NCBI GenBank assembly: GCA_033721095.1 | Contig: JAWWBG010000121.1 | Location: 1-7,977, forward strand | DNA: 7,977 nt | DNA from: JAWWBG01 sp033721095 | Lineage (GTDB): Bacteria; Actinomycetota; Nitriliruptoria; Nitriliruptorales; Nitriliruptoraceae | Direction of reading: 5' to 3' | Shown: positions 1 to 6,347 of the stretch, piece by piece | How the letters are laid out: every line of letters begins with the position of its first letter | Numbering within the stretch: position 1 is the stretch's first letter | The notes under the pieces: generated by a model | What the model was told of the DNA's origin: nothing | Databases searched by the model: none | The model's input: the letters and a program-made list of their open reading frames with translations, nothing else | Program-made: the position numbers and the translations under genes

Positions 1-305
1 CCGTGGATCGCGTCCGGTCCGAGCAGGCCAGCCGCGACCGAACCGAACGAGTCGGTCGCGCCAGCCAGTCGATCGCCCACGACGCGGTGTCCGAGACGGT
101 GACGAACAGGCTCGAGCAGCAGCAGGTGCGGACGGCACTGGGCACACTGACCGAGCTCCAGCGCGAGGTCATCGAGCTCGCGTACTACGGCGGGCACACG
201 CATCGTGAGGTCAGCGAGCTCCTCGACGCGCCGCTGGGCACGGTGAAGACGCGAATGCGAGACGGCCTGATCAGGCTGCGAGATGCCATGGGGGTGAGCG
301 CATGA
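1..305 (+). CDS. ECF-type RNA polymerase sigma factor, C-terminal part (5' end outside window)
   Basis: This is the 3' end of a gene whose frame is open to the left edge, so the GTG at position 3 is probably an internal codon rather than the start. The visible 100 residues carry sigma-70 region 4 at about residues 42-96. Its helix-turn-helix is recognisable from the LxELQREVIELAYYGG and HREVSELLDAPLGTVKTR stretches, typical of ECF (group 4) sigma factors that bind the -35 element. Region 2, which binds the -10 element and core polymerase, is outside the window. The stop codon overlaps the start of the anti-sigma gene (ATGA at 302-305), implying translational coupling, and the pair resembles SigK/RskA. 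The class is secure from region 4 plus the adjacent anti-sigma gene; the exact sigma subgroup and its regulon cannot be told from this fragment. Confidence 0.87.
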   Translation, partial: VDRVRSEQASRDRTERVGRASQSIAHDAVSETVTNRLEQQQVRTALGTLTELQREVIELAYYGGHTHREVSELLDAPLGTVKTRMRDGLIRLRDAMGVSA

Positions 306-1051
306 CCGCCGACCTGCACACGTTGAGCGGCGCCTATGCCCTCGACGCGCTGGAGCCCGATGAGCGCCAGCAGTTCGAACGGCACCTGGCTGCGTGTGAA
401 TCCTGCCAGCAGGAGGTGCGTGAGCTCCAGGCCACGGCCGCCACGCTTGCCGTCGGGTCCAGCGAGGAGCCGCCGCAGGGCCTCAAGCAGGCCGTCATGG
501 ACGAGATCGACCAGACGCGGCAGGACCGGCCGATTGCTCCCCTGGCCGACCTGGCACAGCATCGTGCCCGTCGGGGGCGCGTCGCCGTGCTGTCGCAGCG
601 GCTGGTCGGCGCGGCAGCGGCCGTGCTTGCCGTGGCCGTGGTCGCGCTGGGTGCCACCGTGGCGTCGCTGAACGACCGCCTCGACCAGGTGGAGGCTCGA
701 TCGGAACAGCTCCAGGCGCTCGTCGCAGCGGGGGACACGCAGACGCTGGCCATGGATGGTCCGGACGGGGCCAGGGCGCACGTCCTCGTGTCTCCGTCGG
801 CGGGGCAGGCCGTGGTCTTCGGCTCCGGCATGGCGCCGGCCCCCGACGGCAAGGACTACGAGCTGTGGTTCGTCCTCGAGGACGCCTTCGTTCCTGCCGG
901 CCTGTTGACCGTCGATGCCGACGGCACGGTCGCACACTCGGTCCAGGGCGATCTGGCCGGGGTGGTCGCCCTGGCCGTCACGATCGAGCCGGCGGGTGGG
1001 TCCGCCCAGCCCACGACGGATCCGATCATGGCCGTCGAGCTCGCAACCTGA
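302..1051 (+). CDS. RskA-type zinc-binding anti-sigma factor, single-pass membrane protein
   Basis: This 249-residue protein probably holds the sigma factor encoded just upstream inactive at the membrane. The N-terminal cytosolic domain (about 1-95) starts with the HTLSGAYALDAL motif (His6) and carries the zinc anti-sigma signature His28-x3-Cys32-x2-Cys35. A hydrophobic helix spans about 101-123, followed by a short heptad-like stretch (124-143). The extracytoplasmic C-terminal domain (about 145-247) shows RskA-family hallmarks: GKDYELWFV near 183-191 and a late TIEPAGGS stretch. In characterised RskA proteins, regulated proteolysis of the membrane protein releases the sigma factor; applying that here is inference. 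The ATG overlaps the sigma stop codon and follows a G-rich GGTGAG sequence. The inducing signal is unknown. The gene ends 44 bp before the end of the convergent cytochrome maturation operon. Confidence 0.9.
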   Translation: MTADLHTLSGAYALDALEPDERQQFERHLAACESCQQEVRELQATAATLAVGSSEEPPQGLKQAVMDEIDQTRQDRPIAPLADLAQHRARRGRVAVLSQRLVGAAAAVLAVAVVALGATVASLNDRLDQVEARSEQLQALVAAGDTQTLAMDGPDGARAHVLVSPSAGQAVVFGSGMAPAPDGKDYELWFVLEDAFVPAGLLTVDADGTVAHSVQGDLAGVVALAVTIEPAGGSAQPTTDPIMAVELAT

Positions 1052-1058
1052 GGTCGAC

Positions 1059-1077
1059 GGGCGGCTCACGAGCCCCC
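1059..1077. terminator. Possible bidirectional hairpin between convergent genes
   Basis: The only intergenic space between the anti-sigma gene and ccsB contains an imperfect GC-rich stem. GGG (1059-1061) and GGCT (1063-1066) pair with AGCC (1071-1074) and CCC (1075-1077), with C1062 bulged and a CACG loop. No T-run follows on either strand, so it does not fit a classic intrinsic terminator. Its position between two converging gene ends is the main argument for a termination or transcript-end role. Confidence 0.3.
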
Positions 1078-1095
1078 ATGGACGGCAAGGTCGTT

Positions 1096-2280
1096 TCAGG
1101 AGACCCCGGCGTAGCTGTGCAGGCCCGTGACGACCAGGTTCACGGCCAGGTACGTGAACAGCATGATCCAGTAGGCACCGAGGCCGAGGATGGACGCCGT
1201 TCGCCCCTTGAACCCACGCGTGGCCCGGGCGTGCAGGTACCCGGCGTAGCCAACCCAGGTGAGGAACGCCGACGTTTCCTTGGGATCCCAGCCCCAGTAC
1301 CGGCCCCAGGACTGCTCGGCCCAGACGGCACCGGCGAGCACCGCGAAGGTCCAGATCGGAAAGCCGAACGCGATCGTCCGATACGTCAATGCATCGAGGG
1401 TCGCGGCTGACGGCAGGTGCGGCAGGAACCACCACGCCACGAGGGCGGCCAGGGCGAAGACCGTGTTGACGCCGAGGAACCGGCCGAGGTCGAGCCACAC
1501 CCACGACATCGTGGCGGCAGCGACCCACGAGCCGAGGAACAGCGCCCGCGGGTTGATCGCGGCGCGCAGCGCCAGGCCGTAGGCGCGGTCGTCCTCGAGG
1601 TCGTCTCCCAGCACCCCGTCCTCGACGGCGTCCCGCTCGGGGACGGCCTCGGTGAACTCGTCCTCGTCCTCCAGGAGGTCACCGGCGTACGCCGCACCGA
1701 CCGTGGATCCCGCGGGCGATCGCGCGGCGGCAACGCGCCGCTCCGCCGTGTCGCGCAACAGGTGCAACGCGTTGAAGACGAACGCCGTGGTGAAGACGCC
1801 CGCGGCCAGCACGATCGCGGCAACGTGGATCTTCAGCCAGTGCGAGTTGAGGATCGGCACCAGCGGACCGGGGTCGGTGTACACGAGCAGGGCGATGCCC
1901 ATGGTGAGGATCGCGCCCAACAGCAGCATGGACATGATCTGCGGCTTGCGGAGGCGCCACTGGAAGATCACCAGGCCGGCGGCAACCACGATGAAGGCAG
2001 TGACCGAGGAGTACTCGAACATGTTGCCCCAGGGCACGCGCCCGCCCGACCCCAACGACCTGGCCACCAGGTGGAACAGGTGGGTCAGGACGCCCAGCGT
2101 CGCGAGGCCCGTGGCGATCCGCTGCCCGCGGCGGCCCGCGACGGGCTCGTGCGCGTCCACGCGTGCGACGCTCGTGAACGCGTGCGCGTACATCGAGGCG
2201 AGCATCGCCCCCAGGTACAGCAGGAGGGTCGTCGGCCAGAACAGGACCGTCGACAGCTCGCCCCATTCGGCCTGCGTCAT
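1096..2280 (-). CDS. ccsB: Cytochrome c biogenesis protein CcsB (CcsA/ResC type heme handling protein)
   Basis: This polytopic membrane protein (394 aa) is the heme-handling half of the System II cytochrome c synthase and works with ResB. The decisive motif is the tryptophan-rich WWD signature at 325-335 (WGRYWGWDPKE), preceded by VWAEQS. Candidate heme-ligand histidines lie at 67/70 (HLFH), 152, 350 (YLHAR) and 388 (LHSYAG, near the C-terminus). The ATG at 2280 overlaps the resB stop by 4 bp and has AGGA six bases upstream; the frame is open further upstream, but that would run deep into resB. The protein is longer than the roughly 320-350 residues usual in the family because of an insert after the fifth helix. 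The insert has an acidic stretch (201-232, 16 of 32 residues Asp/Glu) followed by two hydrophobic segments (about 246-264 and 272-287) before the conserved LPSAATLDALTYR region. It is the last gene of the operon. Confidence 0.94.
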   Translation of the reverse strand: MTQAEWGELSTVLFWPTTLLLYLGAMLASMYAHAFTSVARVDAHEPVAGRRGQRIATGLATLGVLTHLFHLVARSLGSGGRVPWGNMFEYSSVTAFIVVAAGLVIFQWRLRKPQIMSMLLLGAILTMGIALLVYTDPGPLVPILNSHWLKIHVAAIVLAAGVFTTAFVFNALHLLRDTAERRVAAARSPAGSTVGAAYAGDLLEDEDEFTEAVPERDAVEDGVLGDDLEDDRAYGLALRAAINPRALFLGSWVAAATMSWVWLDLGRFLGVNTVFALAALVAWWFLPHLPSAATLDALTYRTIAFGFPIWTFAVLAGAVWAEQSWGRYWGWDPKETSAFLTWVGYAGYLHARATRGFKGRTASILGLGAYWIMLFTYLAVNLVVTGLHSYAGVS

Positions 2281-3983
2281 GACGTGTCCTGCTGGTTCCG
2301 GCTCACGGCCACGGGCCGGGAGCTGGCCGCGACGGGTGTCGGGCTCGGATCGGCGTCGGTCGCGTCCCGGATCGCCTTGACGATGGCCGGGAACTCGTGG
2401 TCGAACGCCTGCGGTCGCTGGAACGCGCGCCCAGCGATGGTGATGAGGGTATGCCCGCCTGCGGCGTCGGTTTCCAGGACTGCCCAGACACGGCGCCGCC
2501 AGGCATAGATCGCCGGAACGAGGCCGACCAGGACCAGCACGCCGCCGATGAACAGCAGCGGGAGCGTGGGCTTGGAGGAGACCTGGAAACCCACCCATCG
2601 CCGCAGCTCGGGGAAACTGATGACCACGCCGTCACCGAGGTCGACGACAGCGCCGGGACGGAGCTGGGCACCGCCGGTCTGCTCGAGGTTGGTCTTGTCG
2701 AGCGTGTCGAACCGCTGCGGGCTGTCGAGGCCGAGGTCGCCGCGGTAGGCAACGCCGACGAGCAGCGGGGCGTCTGCCCACGGCGCCCCGGTCGGCACCG
2801 GCGTCCCCGTCGTCTCGTCGACCGGGGCGTAGGGCCACAGCAGCACGTCGAAGCCGACATCGGGATCGGCGGCCGGGGCCTTGACGGCTCCCTGGAAGAC
2901 GCCTGCGTCCGTGGACACGAGCATCACGTGCGCGTCGTGGACGACCTCGCCGTCGACCTCGACCACGATCCGCGGGGCATAGCCCCAGGCGAGCTGGTGG
3001 ATCCGCATGTTGTCGACCACGAGCGGGTCGTTGCCGCCAACCGTGTCGGTCCACGTGGCCCCGTCCGGTTCGCTGATCGTCACGGTGGACTCGAAGACGG
3101 TCGGGGTGCCTCCGAAGCGGGGGTCGCGGAACCAGTCGACCTCGAATTGGTCGAGCGTCAGCGTGAACCCGGCGTGGTCGGCCTGATCCCACCAGCGCCC
3201 GGCACCGACGTCGCTGTAGCTGATGGTCGTGTCGGCGAAGGCGTCGCCCTCGACAACCGCGACGTCGCCCTCGAAGCCGAGCAGGAGTCCGAGCACGATG
3301 CCGACGAGCAGGACGTAGAAGCTGGTGTGGAACAGGAGTGACCCGCCTTCACGCAGCGCCAACCCTCGCTCGGCCGCGACCTGCTTCGGCAGGTCGTCGT
3401 CTGCGGCACGAAGCCGGTAGCGACGGTCGGCCAACACCGTCCGAATGCGGCCGTCGACCTCGTCGGCCGTCAGCTCGGTCGTGAGGGTCGCGACGTGATC
3501 GTGGTGTCCGACATGCCGCGTCCGTGGCGGCTGGCTGCGTGTCACGACCCGCCACCAGGCCCGGTACCGCGGGAGCAGGCACGCGGTCAGGCTCGTGAAC
3601 AGGAGCACGAGCAGGGCGAGGAACAGCGCGGACCCGTAGACGTCGAACCCGCCGATCGCATCGATGAGGCCGACCACCACCGGGCCCGGCCCCTCGTCCC
3701 CAAGTCGCCAGGCGCTGACCGTGGCCGGCACGTTCGGCGCCTGCGGGACGACGGTCGCAACCAGGCTGAGGAACCCGAGCACACCCAACAGGTACAGGGC
3801 TGTCCGCATCCGCGTCAGCCACCGCCAGGCCATCAAGGCAGCTGCGGCCAGCGGCGATCGCGGGGCACGACCACGCCGTATGGGTGGGTTCGCCTGGGGG
3901 GGCTCGGCCGAGTCGGATTCGTCGCGGCGAGCGTCGGTCACGGACACGATGGCGAACGCTACCGGTGCCGGCGACGGCCACAC
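2277..3983 (-). CDS. resB: Cytochrome c biogenesis protein ResB (Ccs1 family)
   Basis: This 568-residue membrane protein partners CcsB in the System II cytochrome c synthase, which exports heme and ligates it to apocytochrome outside the membrane. It has the expected ResB layout: helix 1 at 61-80, helix 2 at 116-137, helix 3 at 215-236, a large extracytoplasmic domain (about 237-473), and helix 4 at 474-495. Helix 3 begins with FHTSFY (His219), in the position of the conserved Ccs1 histidine. The domain ends with the family-like stretch WVGFQVSSKPTLPLLFIGG. The first 58 residues are rich in Pro, Arg and Ala and look cytosolic, and a 70-residue tail follows helix 4. I chose the GTG at 3983 because it has GAGGG five bases upstream and lies 16 bp after ccdA; GTG codons at residues 13 and 15 are alternatives. 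Its end overlaps ccsB by 4 bp, so translation is probably coupled. Confidence 0.93.
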   Translation of the reverse strand: MWPSPAPVAFAIVSVTDARRDESDSAEPPQANPPIRRGRAPRSPLAAAALMAWRWLTRMRTALYLLGVLGFLSLVATVVPQAPNVPATVSAWRLGDEGPGPVVVGLIDAIGGFDVYGSALFLALLVLLFTSLTACLLPRYRAWWRVVTRSQPPRTRHVGHHDHVATLTTELTADEVDGRIRTVLADRRYRLRAADDDLPKQVAAERGLALREGGSLLFHTSFYVLLVGIVLGLLLGFEGDVAVVEGDAFADTTISYSDVGAGRWWDQADHAGFTLTLDQFEVDWFRDPRFGGTPTVFESTVTISEPDGATWTDTVGGNDPLVVDNMRIHQLAWGYAPRIVVEVDGEVVHDAHVMLVSTDAGVFQGAVKAPAADPDVGFDVLLWPYAPVDETTGTPVPTGAPWADAPLLVGVAYRGDLGLDSPQRFDTLDKTNLEQTGGAQLRPGAVVDLGDGVVISFPELRRWVGFQVSSKPTLPLLFIGGVLVLVGLVPAIYAWRRRVWAVLETDAAGGHTLITIAGRAFQRPQAFDHEFPAIVKAIRDATDADPSPTPVAASSRPVAVSRNQQDTS

Positions 3984-3988
3984 CGCGA

Positions 3989-3993
3989 CCCTC
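3989..3993 (-). promoter_or_regulatory. resB: Shine-Dalgarno site supporting the resB GTG start
   Basis: On the minus strand GAGGG lies five bases before the GTG at 3981-3983, within the short gap after the ccdA stop. The later in-frame GTG codons (3945-3947 and 3939-3941) have no comparable purine-rich site, so this motif decides the start. Confidence 0.6.
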
Positions 3994-3999
3994 GGGCCA

Positions 4000-4785
4000 T
4001 CACAGCGGCGTCGTGAAGCCGTTGATGAGTGGTCGCAGCTCCCGGATCAGTGCGTCCCAGGCGCCCGTGCCGATGAGCACACCGACCACCGCCAGGAAAC
4101 CACCTCCGACGACCTGGATGCCCCGGGCCCGGCGCTTCAGCCAGTCGAGCGCGCCGGCCATCCGGCGGAACAACAACCCGACGAGGATGAACGGCAGCCC
4201 GATTCCCAGCGCGAACACCATGCCGAGGAATCCACCACGTCCCGCGCCGCCGGTCTGGCTGGACAGCGTGAGGATGGCGCCGAGGGCAGGCCCGACGCAG
4301 GGCGTCCACCCCACGCCGAAGACGAACCCGAGCACGGGCGCCGACAGGACACCACCGGATGGCGCCGTCGACGCCACGCGAAACTCCCGCATCAACCGGC
4401 CGCTGGCCATCAACAGCCCGAGGACCAGCACGATGCCGCCCATGATCCAGCGAGCCACGAGGCTCTGCTGGAGGGTGAAGAACGTGTCGGCGGCAAACGC
4501 ACCCAGCAGCATGAAGGGGATCCCGAAGCCGACGATGAACAACAGCGACCCCAGCAGGACGCGGCCACGGCCGGCTGCGGTCGGCCGCTCGAGATCCTCA
4601 CCGGACAGGCCGGTCATGTAGGACAGGTAGCCGGGCACCAGCGGCAGCACGCAGGGGCTCGCGAACGAGACGACGCCGGCGGCGAAGGCGACGACGGCGG
4701 CAACCAGGACATTGGCGTCCACCACGAGGCGCTGCACGTCGTCGGCGAAGGTCGTCTCCGCCGCCAGCACGAGCACATCGATCAC
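4000..4785 (-). CDS. ccdA: CcdA-type thiol-disulfide electron carrier across the membrane
   Basis: This 261-residue integral membrane protein belongs to the CcdA/DsbD transmembrane family. It moves reducing equivalents from cytosolic thioredoxin to extracytoplasmic thioredoxin-like proteins. Six hydrophobic segments lie at about 27-48, 78-99, 112-130, 149-172, 186-206 and 222-240. The two redox cysteines sit in the family motifs: Cys45 in FASPCVLPLVPGYLSY and Cys163 in GWTPCVGPALGAIL. They are the only cysteines in the protein, as expected for an intramembrane disulfide pair. The GTG start at 4785 has GAGGA seven bases upstream. The likely partner is the TlpA/ResA-type lipoprotein encoded 54 bp upstream, and resB follows 16 bp downstream. 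Size and motifs match a minimal CcdA without the extra DsbD domains. Confidence 0.95.
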   Translation of the reverse strand: MIDVLVLAAETTFADDVQRLVVDANVLVAAVVAFAAGVVSFASPCVLPLVPGYLSYMTGLSGEDLERPTAAGRGRVLLGSLLFIVGFGIPFMLLGAFAADTFFTLQQSLVARWIMGGIVLVLGLLMASGRLMREFRVASTAPSGGVLSAPVLGFVFGVGWTPCVGPALGAILTLSSQTGGAGRGGFLGMVFALGIGLPFILVGLLFRRMAGALDWLKRRARGIQVVGGGFLAVVGVLIGTGAWDALIRELRPLINGFTTPL

Positions 4786-4812
4786 GTGGCTGTCCTCACG
4801 TCTGCTCCAGTG

Positions 4813-4836
4813 AACCCTCGACGACAGGCCGAGGTT
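4813..4836 (-). other. Possible RNA hairpin in the thioredoxin gene-ccdA gap
   Basis: The longest gap inside the operon (54 bp) contains an imperfect inverted repeat just after the stop of the thioredoxin gene. Bases 4830-4836 can pair with 4813-4820 (one bulged base), leaving a 9-base loop. There is no T-run, so it is unlikely to stop transcription fully. It could be a processing or stabilising stem that lets the two halves of the operon be expressed at different levels. The stem is short and could be chance in GC-rich DNA. Confidence 0.25.
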
Positions 4837-4839
4837 CCG

Positions 4840-5406
4840 TCATTCCTCCAGGAGGCGCGTCGCGAGCACCACGAGCTCCATCGGGTCAATGACCTCCCCG
4901 AAGATCCGCACGGCGACGCGTCCCTGTCGGTCCAGCAGGATGGTGGACGGGATCGACCGGGGGCCGATGCCCCCGAACTCGGCCGCGTAGCCACTGGAGG
5001 GATCGAACAACGACGGATACGGAATGGCGAACTCCCGCTGGTGCGCGAGCGCATTGGGCATCGTGTCCTGACCGATGTTGATGCCGAAGAAGGCGACGTC
5101 GCCGTCCTCGAGTCGTTCGACGGCCTCGTTCAGGACCGGCTGCTCGGCCCGGCAAGGGCCACACCACGACGCCCAGAAGTTGAGGATTGCCACGCTGCCG
5201 CGCGCCACGGCAATGGATCCCATCATGCCCTCGTCGGCACTGACAACCGGGAGCGTTGCGACCGGCGCCTCGCCGCGCTCGTCCGCGTCGATGATGCACA
5301 GGCCCGGCCGAACACTCGGAAGACGCTCGCACGCGGCGGCACCACCGCCCGAACAGCCGGCCGCGACAAGGGCAAGGCACAACAGCCCAGCGGAGAGGCG
5401 AGACAA
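4840..5406 (-). CDS. TlpA/ResA-family thiol-disulfide oxidoreductase lipoprotein
   Basis: This 188-residue thioredoxin-fold protein is exported and probably reduces the CxxCH cysteines of apocytochrome c before heme attachment, as ResA does. A short signal peptide ends in a lipobox (LVAAGC), predicting a lipid-anchored Cys18. The active site is WCGPC (Cys82 and Cys85) within LNFWASWCGPC, and the cis-proline is Pro153 in SIPSTILLDRQG. The TTG at 5406 is the only reasonable start: no other start codon lies between the body of the upstream gene and the hydrophobic signal, and it follows that gene's stop by 13 bp. AGGA lies three bases before it, a rather short spacing. Two more cysteines (26 and 37) lie between the lipid anchor and the thioredoxin domain. 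The next gene encodes CcdA, its likely electron donor, which favours a ResA-like role. Confidence 0.9.
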   Translation of the reverse strand: MSRLSAGLLCLALVAAGCSGGGAAACERLPSVRPGLCIIDADERGEAPVATLPVVSADEGMMGSIAVARGSVAILNFWASWCGPCRAEQPVLNEAVERLEDGDVAFFGINIGQDTMPNALAHQREFAIPYPSLFDPSSGYAAEFGGIGPRSIPSTILLDRQGRVAVRIFGEVIDPMELVVLATRLLEE

Positions 5407-5409
5407 GGG

Positions 5410-5413
5410 TCCT
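5410..5413 (-). promoter_or_regulatory. Shine-Dalgarno site supporting a TTG start
   Basis: AGGA on the minus strand lies three bases before the TTG at 5404-5406, between the stop of the upstream membrane protein gene and the thioredoxin lipoprotein gene. It backs the TTG start although the spacing is short. Starting from the farther upstream ATG at 5694 would overlap the preceding gene by about 275 bp and lose the N-terminal signal peptide. Confidence 0.5.
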
Positions 5414-5419
5414 ACGGTC

Positions 5420-6340
5420 TCACTGGAGGACGGGCGTTGCGAGGTCCTCGGGCTGGGCCACCTCGGCCTGCTCCCGCTTCTCGCGCTGCTCCATCCGATC
5501 CAGGCCGAACAGGGAAACGACGAAGAGCAGCAGGGACACGAGCGTCCACACGATCGAGGGGAACTGGATCGCACCGGGGTCCTTGAAGGCATACATGACG
5601 TCGGGCTGCGCGGTGACCGGGACCTGCCGGACCTCGCCATCTGCGTCGACGAAGTTCGCGTACGGCTGGAACAGCGCCGCCGCCACCCGGACACCTTCGT
5701 CGTCGGTCAACCTGGTCTCGACCAGCTCCACGGTGAAGAACGGGTCGGCGCGCGTCTCGCCCGGCTCGGGATCCCCGGCAGCCTGCGTCCAGGCCGCGCG
5801 GCGCTGACCGCCGAGGACGAGCGCTCCGGACTCGGTGGGCGCGTACAGCTCGAGCATCACCTGCGCGCTCTGCTCGATGTCGCCGCGCAGGGCTGCGGGA
5901 CCCGGTGCCTCGAGGTCCTCCTCGGTGGCATCCGGGTTGCCGATGTAGGTCGGCAGGTCGACGAAATTGTCGATGCTGTTGGTCTTGGGGAACTGCTGGG
6001 CGCGTTCGGAGCCCGGCTCCATCGGGAACCACTTGGCGACGTAGGCGTCCGCTGCCTGGCCCGGGAAGTTCTGGGGGCCGGTCGCGATCGGGGTTCCGGG
6101 CGCACCGAAGATCCAGAAGACCCCGAGCATGACGTTGAAGCCGCCCATGGCACTCAGGTAGATCAGCGCACCCTTCTTGGCCCCGAAGTTGGACCAGAGC
6201 AACAGGTACACGCTGCCGATGAAGAACACGATGCCGAGGGGAACCGCCAGCTTCGAGGCGATGTGGCTTCCGGGCAGGCCCTCGACGCCCTCGGTCGCGA
6301 CGACCAGTGCGTCGAGGAGTGCGGCAGTCACGGTGGTCAT
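5420..6340 (-). CDS. Unrecognised three-helix membrane protein in the cytochrome bc/maturation operon
   Basis: I do not recognise this 306-residue protein. It has hydrophobic helices at about 31-50, 58-79 and 260-280. The short loop between the first two helices has two lysines, which predicts an outside N-terminus, an inside loop, an extracytoplasmic domain of about 180 residues (80-259), and an inside C-terminal tail with a charged, helix-like stretch (DRMEQREKREQ). The domain is rich in Pro, Asp and Glu. There is no cysteine and only one histidine (His26), so it is unlikely to carry heme or an iron-sulfur cluster. The ATG has GAGG five bases upstream, and that site overlaps the stop of the cytochrome c gene 7 bp away, so the two are probably coupled. 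A subunit or assembly factor of the quinol-cytochrome c complex, or a cytochrome maturation helper, are both open. Being a gene is secure; function is not. Confidence 0.85.
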   Translation of the reverse strand: MTTVTAALLDALVVATEGVEGLPGSHIASKLAVPLGIVFFIGSVYLLLWSNFGAKKGALIYLSAMGGFNVMLGVFWIFGAPGTPIATGPQNFPGQAADAYVAKWFPMEPGSERAQQFPKTNSIDNFVDLPTYIGNPDATEEDLEAPGPAALRGDIEQSAQVMLELYAPTESGALVLGGQRRAAWTQAAGDPEPGETRADPFFTVELVETRLTDDEGVRVAAALFQPYANFVDADGEVRQVPVTAQPDVMYAFKDPGAIQFPSIVWTLVSLLLFVVSLFGLDRMEQREKREQAEVAQPEDLATPVLQ

Positions 6341-6347
6341 GCGCGCC

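Noticed and set aside
185..1528. A 447-residue minus-strand open frame across the sigma/anti-sigma pair and the ccsB end
   Set aside because: It is antisense to the anti-sigma gene and in a different frame from ccsB, is Arg/Gly rich, and has no motif.
1417..2508. A 363-residue plus-strand open frame antisense to ccsB and resB
   Set aside because: It is dominated by Arg, Gln, Glu, Val and His with no domain, and it overlaps two confident genes.
2281..2598. An N-terminal extension of ccsB by 106 residues to the ATG at 2598
   Set aside because: The extra part is an alternate frame of the resB 3' end with no membrane segment, while the ATG at 2280 has a Shine-Dalgarno site and the usual 4-bp overlap.
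3664..5586. A 640-residue plus-strand open frame spanning resB, ccdA and the thioredoxin gene
   Set aside because: It is antisense to three genes with clear family motifs, its translation is low-complexity (Arg, Asp, Gln, His rich), and it has no recognisable domain. Long antisense frames are expected in GC-rich coding DNA.
5407..5694. A longer thioredoxin lipoprotein starting at 5694
   Set aside because: It would overlap the unknown membrane protein gene by about 275 bp and bury the lipoprotein signal peptide in the interior.
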